Shown one piece after another: positions 1 to 5,117 of a stretch of DNA of 5,117 nt. The notes below the pieces were generated by a model, which worked only from the letters and a program-made list of their open reading frames with translations, was not told the origin of the DNA and made no database searches. The translations under genes were made by a program, and so were the position numbers. The stretch spans positions 1-5,117 of the forward strand of contig UQXG01000141.1 of the NCBI GenBank assembly GCA_900544945.1, read 5' to 3'. The DNA comes from an uncultured Eubacteriales bacterium. GTDB taxonomy: Bacteria; Bacillota; Clostridia; Oscillospirales; Oscillospiraceae. Position 1 is the stretch's first letter, and each line of letters opens with the position of its first letter.

Positions 1-12
1 AATCCTGCGGCC

Positions 13-40
13 TAATAAAACGCTTTTAAGCGTTTTATTA
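13..40. terminator. AT-rich perfect inverted repeat, probable (possibly bidirectional) terminator
   Basis: Arm TAATAAAACGCTT (13-25) is the exact reverse complement of AAGCGTTTTATTA (28-40), with only TT between them. A realistic hairpin has 12 pairs (13-24 with 29-40) and a TTTA loop. The core CGC/GCG is flanked by A4 on one side and T4 on the other, the usual layout of a short intrinsic terminator that can work on both strands. The GC core is only three pairs and the U-tract is interrupted (TTTTATTA), so termination may be inefficient. Its place just upstream of the purD leader suggests it ends the preceding transcription unit. Alternatives are an operator for a dimeric regulator or an attenuator, since a weak promoter candidate overlaps it. 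The repeat is certain; its role is inferred. Confidence 0.5.
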
Positions 41-54
41 AAAACTCGTATAAA
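26..54 (+). promoter_or_regulatory. weak sigma70-type promoter candidate for purD-purL
   Basis: TATAAA at 49-54 matches five of six positions of the TATAAT -10 consensus. TTAAGC at 26-31, with a 17-base spacer, is a poor -35 (three of six) and lies inside the inverted repeat 13-40. Transcription would begin near position 61, giving a leader of about 80 bases. The region is AT-rich in contrast to the genes, so a TATAAA could occur by chance. The operon may instead be read through from genes before the window. I saw no convincing PurR-type box or purine riboswitch here. Confidence 0.2.
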
Positions 55-81
55 AAGGGGTATCTAACCCGGCAGCATTGC

Positions 82-100
82 GGGCGGCCATTGGCCGCCC
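82..100. repeat. GC-rich 9-base-arm palindrome, REP/MITE-like hairpin in purD leader
   Basis: GGGCGGCCA (82-90) and TGGCCGCCC (92-100) are exact reverse complements around a single T. As RNA they form eight consecutive G-C pairs with an ATT loop. The right edge continues as CTACA, giving CGCCCCTACA. From memory, that ending is common in short dispersed palindromic repeats of gut clostridia and some other phyla; I could not check copy number. No T-run follows, so it is unlikely to be an intrinsic terminator. It sits between a candidate transcription start and the purD ribosome binding site, so it would be part of the mRNA leader and might stabilise the transcript. The palindrome is seen directly; membership of a repeat family is an inference. 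Confidence 0.6.
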
Positions 101-128
101 CTACAAGATTTCCCGCCGGGTATCGAGA

Positions 129-135
129 AAGGTGG
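129..135 (+). promoter_or_regulatory. purD ribosome binding site
   Basis: AAGGTGG at 129-135 differs from the AAGGAGG Shine-Dalgarno core by one base and lies five bases before the ATG at 141. This decides the purD start. The in-frame TTG at 78 has no such site and would translate through the GC hairpin. The in-frame ATG at 150 would put the site 14 bases away. Confidence 0.75.
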
Positions 136-140
136 ACATT

Positions 141-1406
141 ATGAAGCTTATGGTCGTTGGCGGCGGCGGGCGGGAGCACGCCATTATCCGCTGCCTGAAA
201 AAGAACCCGGAAGTTACCGAAATTTTTGCCCTGCCCGGAAACGGAGGCATCGCCGCGGACGCGGCCTGCGTTCCCATCGGGGCTACGGATATTGACGGCA
301 TTGTGAAATTTGCCGTGGAAAACAAAATTGACTACGCCGTGGTGGCTCCGGACGATCCCCTGGTCTTGGGCTGTGTGGATGCCCTGGAAAAGGTGGGCGT
401 TCCCTGCTTCGGCCCCCGGGCAAACGCCGCCATCATTGAAGGCAGCAAGGTCTTCTCCAAAAATCTCATGAAGAAGTACCATATCCCCACCGCCGGCTAT
501 GCGGTCTTTGACGATATGGATGCCGCCCTTCGGTATCTGGACACCGCCCCCATCCCCACGGTCATCAAGGCCGACGGTCTGGCTCTGGGCAAGGGCGTCA
601 TCATCGCCCAGACCCGGCAGGAAGCCAAGGATGCCGTCAAATCCATGATGGCCGACAAGGTCTTCGGCCACAGCGGCGATCACATCGTCATCGAGGAATT
701 CTTAACCGGCCCGGAGGTCAGCGTACTGGCCTTTACCGACGGCAAGGTGGTAAAGCCCATGGTTTCCTCCATGGATCACAAGCGTATCGGCGACCATGAC
801 CAGGGTCTGAACACCGGCGGCATGGGCACCGTGGCTCCCAACCCCTACTACACGGAAGAAATCGCGGCGCAGTGCATGGAAGAGATTTTCCTGCCCACCA
901 TCGCCGCCATGAACGCCGAAGGCCGTACCTTCCGGGGCTGCCTGTACTTCGGTCTCATGCTGACCCCCAAAGGCCCCAAGGTCATTGAGTACAACTGCCG
1001 GTTCGGCGACCCTGAGACCCAGGTGGTGCTGCCCCTGCTGGAAAGCGACCTGCTCACCGTCATGCGGGCCTGCACCGAGGGCACCTTGGAGAACACTGAG
1101 GTCAAATTTTCTGATAAGCACGCCTGCTGCGTGATTCTGGCATCCGCCGGGTATCCCGTCTCCTACAAGAAGGGCTTCCCCATCACCATGACCGCCGAGG
1201 CCGCCGCCCACACCTATGTGGCCGGCGCCAAGCTGGAAAACGGGCAGCTCGTCACCTCCGGCGGCCGGGTCACCGGCACCACCGCCGTGGCGGATTCTTT
1301 GGCGGAAGCCATCCGGGAAGCTTACCGGCTGTCCGATGGGGTGAAGTTTGAGGGAGCCTACCGCAGAAGCGACATCGGTCAGCGAGCCCTGCAGGCCGGA
1401 AAATAA
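141..1406 (+). CDS. purD: phosphoribosylamine-glycine ligase (GAR synthetase)
   Basis: A cytosolic ATP-grasp ligase that joins glycine to 5-phosphoribosylamine, giving glycinamide ribonucleotide, ADP and phosphate (step 2 of de novo purine synthesis). The protein is 421 residues, matching bacterial PurD (about 420-430). The N-terminal domain opens with GGGGREHA (7-14), the family signature. APDDPLVLG follows, where many homologues have GPEDPLV. The ATP-grasp region shows IKADGLALGKG (142-152), the DHKR loop followed by GLNTGGMG (212-229), and the metal- and phosphate-binding NCRFGDPETQ (285-294). The last ~95 residues form the usual C-terminal domain ending in RRSDIGQRAL. No frameshift or missing key residue is seen. 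It is followed after 13 bases by purL, so the two are very probably cotranscribed. Leu188 is the only TTA codon in either gene. Identity is secure; the ATG at 141 is supported by its ribosome binding site and by the position of the GGGG motif. Confidence 0.97.
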   Translation: MKLMVVGGGGREHAIIRCLKKNPEVTEIFALPGNGGIAADAACVPIGATDIDGIVKFAVENKIDYAVVAPDDPLVLGCVDALEKVGVPCFGPRANAAIIEGSKVFSKNLMKKYHIPTAGYAVFDDMDAALRYLDTAPIPTVIKADGLALGKGVIIAQTRQEAKDAVKSMMADKVFGHSGDHIVIEEFLTGPEVSVLAFTDGKVVKPMVSSMDHKRIGDHDQGLNTGGMGTVAPNPYYTEEIAAQCMEEIFLPTIAAMNAEGRTFRGCLYFGLMLTPKGPKVIEYNCRFGDPETQVVLPLLESDLLTVMRACTEGTLENTEVKFSDKHACCVILASAGYPVSYKKGFPITMTAEAAAHTYVAGAKLENGQLVTSGGRVTGTTAVADSLAEAIREAYRLSDGVKFEGAYRRSDIGQRALQAGK

Positions 1407-1413
1407 GGGAGGA
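1407..1413 (+). promoter_or_regulatory. purL ribosome binding site in the purD-purL gap
   Basis: GGGAGGA begins directly after the purD TAA (1404-1406) and ends six bases before the purL ATG at 1420. It is a near-perfect Shine-Dalgarno site and takes up half of the 13-base intergenic gap. It fixes the purL start at 1420, although the reading frame stays open back to 1348 inside purD. There is no room for a promoter or terminator in the gap, so purL depends on transcription through purD. Confidence 0.85.
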
Positions 1414-1419
1414 CACCAT

Positions 1420-4400
1420 ATGGTATATCGAGTTTATGTAGAGAAAAAGCCGGGACAGACCCAGGAGGCTCAGGGTCTTCTTGGCCAGATCCGGGACTTT
1501 TTGCAGATCAAGGGGCTGAAAGCGCTTCGGATTCTGAATCGGTACGATGCGGAAAACATCGATGAGCAGCTCTTCCGTTACGCGGTGAACACCGTGTTCT
1601 CCGAGCCCCAGGTGGATAACGTGAGCTTCCAGGCTCCCCAGGGGCAGATTGTCTTCGCCGTGGAGCCTCTGCCCGGTCAGTACGACCAGCGGGCGGACTC
1701 CGCCGCCCAGTGCATCCAGATCATTTCCCAGGGCAACCGGCCTGTCATCCGTACCGCCAAGGTCTATGTGCTCACCGGAGATATTTCCGGCGAAGAGCTG
1801 GCTGCCATTAAGAAATACGTCATCAACGCCGTGGAAAGCCGGGAGGCTTCTCTGGACATGCCGGAAACCCTGGCGGTTCATTACGACGCTCCGGAAACCG
1901 TTGCCACCGTGGAGGGCTTCACCGCCATGGATGAGAGCGCATTGGCCGCGCTTCTGGAGCGACTGGGGCTTGCCATGGATTTGGACGATCTGAAATTCCT
2001 TCAGGCCTACTTCCGGGACACCGAGCATCGGGATCCCACCATCACCGAAATTCGGGTGGTGGACACCTACTGGTCCGACCACTGCCGCCACACCACCTTC
2101 TCCACCCACCTGGACAGCATCACCATTCACGATGCCGGGGTGCAGGCGGCTTATGAGCAGTACCTGGCCGCCCGGGTAGCAGTCTACGGCGAGGAAAAGG
2201 CCGCCAAGCGCCCCCAGACCCTTATGGACATCGCCACCATCGGCGCAAAATACCTGAAAAAACAGGGCAAGCTTCCTGAGCTGGACGAGAGCGAGGAAAT
2301 CAACGCCTGCTCCATCCATGTCACCGCCAAGGTAAACGGCGAGGATCAGGACTGGCTGCTGATGTTCAAGAACGAGACCCACAACCATCCCACGGAAATC
2401 GAGCCCTTCGGCGGTGCCGCCACCTGCATCGGCGGCTGCATCCGGGATCCTCTGTCCGGCAGAGCCTATGTCCACCAGGCCATGCGTGTCACCGGCGCGG
2501 GCGACCCCCGGGCTTCCCTGAAGGACACCCTGCCCGGCAAGCTCCCTCAGCGGAAGCTCTGTCAGACCGCCGCCGCAGGCTATTCTTCCTACGGCAACCA
2601 GATTGGTCTTGCCACCGGCCATGTGGCGGAGCTTTATCACGAGGGCTTCATCGCCAAGCGGCTGGAGTGCGGCGCGGTAGTCGCCGCCGCACCGGCGGAA
2701 AATGTCCGCCGGGAGTGCCCCGCTCCCGGTGACGTGGTCATCCTGCTGGGCGGCCGCACCGGCCGGGACGGCATCGGCGGCGCCACCGGCTCCTCCAAGA
2801 GCCACAACCTGAAATCCCTGACCACCATGGCTTCCGAGGTTCAGAAGGGCAACGCCCCTGAGGAGCGCAAGATTCAGAGACTCTTCCGCAACAGCAAGGT
2901 CACCCGGCTCATCAAACGCTGCAACGACTTCGGCGCCGGCGGCGTGTCCGTGGCCATCGGCGAGCTGGCCGACGGCCTGCGCATCGATCTGGACGCGGTA
3001 CGCAAAAAGTATGAGGGTCTGGACGGCACGGAGCTGGCCATTTCCGAGTCCCAGGAGCGGATGGCGGTGGTGGTTGCCCCGGAGGATGCCGATGCCTTCA
3101 TCGCCGCCGCCCAGGAAGAAAACCTGGAAGCCTATCGGGTGGCTCTGGTCACGGAGGAAGCCCGGATGGTTATGTCCTGGAAGGGTCACGAAATCGCCAA
3201 TCTTTCCCGGGATTTCCTGAATACCAACGGTGCGGTGAAGCACGCCGGCGTGGAGGTTCCCGACGGGAACCGTCCCTTCGGCCCTGTTTACGACGACCCC
3301 ATTGACCTGCGGGCTTTGGCCGGTCAGCTGAAATTCGCCTCCCAGAGAGGCCTTGTGGAGCGGTTCGACGCCACCATCGGCGCGGGCAGTCTTCTCATGC
3401 CCTTCGGCGGCAAGAACCAGGCTACCCCGGCTCAGGCCATGGCCGCCAAGCTGCCGGTGCTGCCCGGTGAGGACACCGACGCCGCCAGCGTCATGGCCTG
3501 GGGCTGTGATCCTGACCTGCTGAGCGCCGACCCCTATCTGGGAGCCAAGGCCGCGGTGATTTCCTCCATGGCCAAGATCGTGGCCGCCGGCGCGGACTAT
3601 AAAAAGGCTTACCTGACCTTGCAAGAGTTCTTCGAGAAGCTGAGAAATGAGCCTCAGCGTTGGGGCAAGCCCTTCCAGGCATTGCTTGGCGCGCTGGATG
3701 CCCAGCTCCACCTGGACGCCGCGGCCATCGGCGGTAAGGACTCCATGTCCGGCACATTCCTCGATAAGGACGTGCCCCCCACCCTGATTTCCTTCGCCAT
3801 CGCCCCCCTGAAGGCAAACGAGGTCATTTCGGGGGAATTCAAGGAAGCCGGACACCCGGTGTACTTCTTCGACTGCGACAGCTACGATGCCATGAAGGCC
3901 ACCTGGGAGAAGTTCCACGGCCTGTGCCTTGCCGGAAAGGTGAAGGCCGCCTATGCGGTGGATGCCGGCGGCGTTGCCGAGGCAGTGATGAAGATGTCCT
4001 TCGGCAATGACATCGGCTTTGCCGAGACCGAAGGCGCCGTCCGGTACGACGGCCCCCGGTACGGCTGTCTCATCGCCGAGCTGACTGAGGACTGCGATTT
4101 CGGCGAGAAGATCGGCGTAACCACCGCCGAGCCGGTGATCCGCTACCACGGCGACACCGCTTCCATTGCCGAACTCTATGCCATCAACGCTTCCGTGCTG
4201 GAGAAGGTCTATCCCACCAAGACTGTGGAGACGGACAAGCCCATTCCCACCTTTGACTATCAGGCCAGCACCTACCCCGCCCCGGCGGTGAAGTGCGCCA
4301 AGCCCAAGGTGCTGATTCCCGTGTTCCCCGGCACCAACTGCGAGTACGACTCCGCCCGGGCGGTGGAGGCGGCGGGCGCTCAGGCGGAGATTCTGGTGAT

Positions 4401-5097
4401 CCGGAACCTGACCGCCGAGGACGTGGCAAGAAGCGTGGAGCAGGCAGTCGAAAAAATCAGAGACAGCCAGATGATCTTCCTGCCCGGCGGCTTCTCCGGC
4501 GGCGACGAGCCCGACGGCTCCGCCAAGTTCATCACCGCCTTCTTCCGGAATCCTGCCGTCAAGGAGCAGGTGATGAACCTCCTGAATGACCGGGACGGCC
4601 TGATGTGCGGCATCTGCAACGGCTTCCAGGCCCTCATCAAGCTGGGTCTGGTGCCCTACGGCAAGATCATCGACACCGATGACACCTGCCCCACCCTGAC
4701 CTTCAACACCATCGGCCGCCACCAGAGCCGGATTGTAAGAACCCGGGTGGCCTCCAACAAGAGCCCCTGGCTGAGCCTGACCCAGGTGGGCGATGTCTAC
4801 AATGTGCCCATTTCCCACGGCGAGGGCAAGTTCCTGGCAAGCGAGGCTCTGGTCAAGCAGCTGGCGGAAAACGGTCAGATCGCCACCCAGTATGTTGACC
4901 TGGCGGGCAACCCCACCATGGACGCCGCCTTCAACCCCAACGGCTCCGTGTGCGCCATCGAGGGCATTACCTCCCCTGACGGCCGGGTCTTCGGCAAAAT
5001 GGGTCACAGCGAGCGCATTGGCAAGGAACTCTACCGGAACGTGCCCGGACAGTACGATATCCGGATGTTCGAGGCCGCGGTCAAGTATTTTAAGTAA
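1420..5097 (+). CDS. purL: phosphoribosylformylglycinamidine synthase, single-chain clostridial type
   Basis: A cytosolic enzyme converting formyl-GAR, glutamine, ATP and water to FGAM, glutamate, ADP and phosphate (step 4 of purine synthesis). At 1,225 residues it joins the synthetase and glutaminase in one chain, so separate PurQ and PurS are not expected. Residues 1-~150 form the PurS-like region and ~170-218 the helical linker. The first synthetase half has SDHCRHTTF (219-227, probable catalytic His), NETHNHPTE (318-326), GGRTGRDGIGG (444-454), FGAGGVS (504-510) and ISESQERM (541-548). The second, pseudo-symmetric half has MPFGGKNQ (660-667), DPYLGAKAA (704-712) and AIGGKDSMSGTF (769-780). 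The C-terminal class I glutaminase (~961-1225) has FPGTNCEYD (969-977), LPGGFSGGDEPDG (1021-1033), nucleophile Cys1066 in GICNGFQ, and the dyad His1133/Glu1135 in SHGEGKF. It is shorter than E. coli PurL (about 1,295 residues) and resembles the Gram-positive form often called clade II. All motifs are intact and the gene looks functional. Confidence 0.97.
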   Translation: MVYRVYVEKKPGQTQEAQGLLGQIRDFLQIKGLKALRILNRYDAENIDEQLFRYAVNTVFSEPQVDNVSFQAPQGQIVFAVEPLPGQYDQRADSAAQCIQIISQGNRPVIRTAKVYVLTGDISGEELAAIKKYVINAVESREASLDMPETLAVHYDAPETVATVEGFTAMDESALAALLERLGLAMDLDDLKFLQAYFRDTEHRDPTITEIRVVDTYWSDHCRHTTFSTHLDSITIHDAGVQAAYEQYLAARVAVYGEEKAAKRPQTLMDIATIGAKYLKKQGKLPELDESEEINACSIHVTAKVNGEDQDWLLMFKNETHNHPTEIEPFGGAATCIGGCIRDPLSGRAYVHQAMRVTGAGDPRASLKDTLPGKLPQRKLCQTAAAGYSSYGNQIGLATGHVAELYHEGFIAKRLECGAVVAAAPAENVRRECPAPGDVVILLGGRTGRDGIGGATGSSKSHNLKSLTTMASEVQKGNAPEERKIQRLFRNSKVTRLIKRCNDFGAGGVSVAIGELADGLRIDLDAVRKKYEGLDGTELAISESQERMAVVVAPEDADAFIAAAQEENLEAYRVALVTEEARMVMSWKGHEIANLSRDFLNTNGAVKHAGVEVPDGNRPFGPVYDDPIDLRALAGQLKFASQRGLVERFDATIGAGSLLMPFGGKNQATPAQAMAAKLPVLPGEDTDAASVMAWGCDPDLLSADPYLGAKAAVISSMAKIVAAGADYKKAYLTLQEFFEKLRNEPQRWGKPFQALLGALDAQLHLDAAAIGGKDSMSGTFLDKDVPPTLISFAIAPLKANEVISGEFKEAGHPVYFFDCDSYDAMKATWEKFHGLCLAGKVKAAYAVDAGGVAEAVMKMSFGNDIGFAETEGAVRYDGPRYGCLIAELTEDCDFGEKIGVTTAEPVIRYHGDTASIAELYAINASVLEKVYPTKTVETDKPIPTFDYQASTYPAPAVKCAKPKVLIPVFPGTNCEYDSARAVEAAGAQAEILVIRNLTAEDVARSVEQAVEKIRDSQMIFLPGGFSGGDEPDGSAKFITAFFRNPAVKEQVMNLLNDRDGLMCGICNGFQALIKLGLVPYGKIIDTDDTCPTLTFNTIGRHQSRIVRTRVASNKSPWLSLTQVGDVYNVPISHGEGKFLASEALVKQLAENGQIATQYVDLAGNPTMDAAFNPNGSVCAIEGITSPDGRVFGKMGHSERIGKELYRNVPGQYDIRMFEAAVKYFK

Positions 5098-5117
5098 GCA
5101 TATAACGAAACACCCCC

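Noticed and set aside
1..15. The tail of an upstream CDS ending at the TAA at 13-15 (Asn-Pro-Ala-Ala-stop)
   Set aside because: Four codons are too few to tell a real C-terminus from chance. They do not resemble the usual PurH or PurN ends, and the stop would lie inside the inverted repeat.
78..140. An N-terminal extension of purD starting at TTG 78
   Set aside because: There is no ribosome binding site before it, it would translate through the GC hairpin, and it would add 21 residues before the GGGGREHA motif, which normally lies a few residues from the start.
41..140. A purine riboswitch or PurR box in the leader
   Set aside because: I could not find the conserved purine-aptamer core or a convincing PurR half-site. 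The structure present is explained by the two palindromes and the 67-73/115-121 pairing.
12..683. A minus-strand open frame of 223 codons over the leader and purD
   Set aside because: Within purD it is in codon register and open for the same reason. It runs through the leader palindromes and its translation matches no family I recognise.
702..704. A lone TTA codon in purD as a bldA-style translational switch
   Set aside because: That mechanism belongs to Streptomyces. Nothing else here suggests an actinomycete, and one rare codon is compatible with chance.
1348..1419. An extended purL start inside purD
   Set aside because: The strong GGGAGGA site at 1407-1413 with a six-base spacer points to ATG 1420. 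The resulting N-terminus, MVYRVYVEKKPG, fits the start of this PurL type.
4293..4589. A + strand 98-codon open frame in another phase within the glutaminase region
   Set aside because: It is an Arg/Gly-rich frame overlapping the conserved PurL glutaminase domain, with no motif and no translation signal of its own.
1270..5007. A 1,245-codon open frame on the minus strand, antisense to purL
   Set aside because: It lies in exact codon register with purL and stays open because purL has no TTA, CTA or TCA codons. Its translation is a low-complexity Gly/His/Leu/Val-rich sequence with no recognisable motif, and it begins at a GTG within purL. It is a shadow of purL codon bias.
5098..5117. A terminator or new gene start after purL
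   Set aside because: Only 20 bases remain. They contain no inverted repeat, T-run or start codon with a ribosome binding site.

Overview
The window is a short piece of a de novo purine biosynthesis operon from a GC-rich bacterium. It carries two complete genes on the + strand, purD (141-1406) and purL (1420-5097), with a 140-base leader upstream and 20 bases downstream. The single-chain PurL, with its N-terminal PurS-like region, its glycine-rich loop variants and a length near 1,225 residues, resembles the form I associate with Clostridia and related Gram-positives. It does not look like the proteobacterial ~1,295-residue form or the three-subunit PurS/PurQ/PurL system of Bacillus. The GC-rich third codon positions, strong Shine-Dalgarno sites and a leader hairpin of a kind I recall from gut clostridia suggest an Oscillospiraceae-like gut member of the Bacillota. 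This placement is an inference from sequence style, not from a search.

Layout: positions 1-60 are AT-rich and hold a perfect 13-base-arm inverted repeat (13-40), probably a terminator for whatever lies upstream. A weak -10-like TATAAA (49-54) follows it. Positions 61-140 turn GC-rich and hold a compact GC hairpin (82-100), which resembles a dispersed small palindromic repeat. It is enclosed by a possible 7-bp outer stem (67-73 with 115-121). A Shine-Dalgarno site and the purD start follow. purD ends at 1406 and purL begins at 1420. The 13-base gap is almost filled by the purL ribosome binding site, so the two genes are almost certainly cotranscribed. After the purL stop only 20 bases remain, with no recognisable feature.

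Function: PurD makes glycinamide ribonucleotide (GAR) from phosphoribosylamine, glycine and ATP (step 2). PurL converts formyl-GAR to formylglycinamidine ribonucleotide (FGAM), using glutamine as ammonia donor (step 4). The intervening GAR transformylase (PurN or PurT) and the other pur genes are not in the window. Both proteins keep all the catalytic motifs I looked for and appear intact.

I found no undescribed system here. The coding part is ordinary housekeeping metabolism. The observations most worth a second look are in the 140-base leader, plus an extreme avoidance of TTA, CTA and TCA codons, which creates a misleading 3.7-kb antisense open frame.
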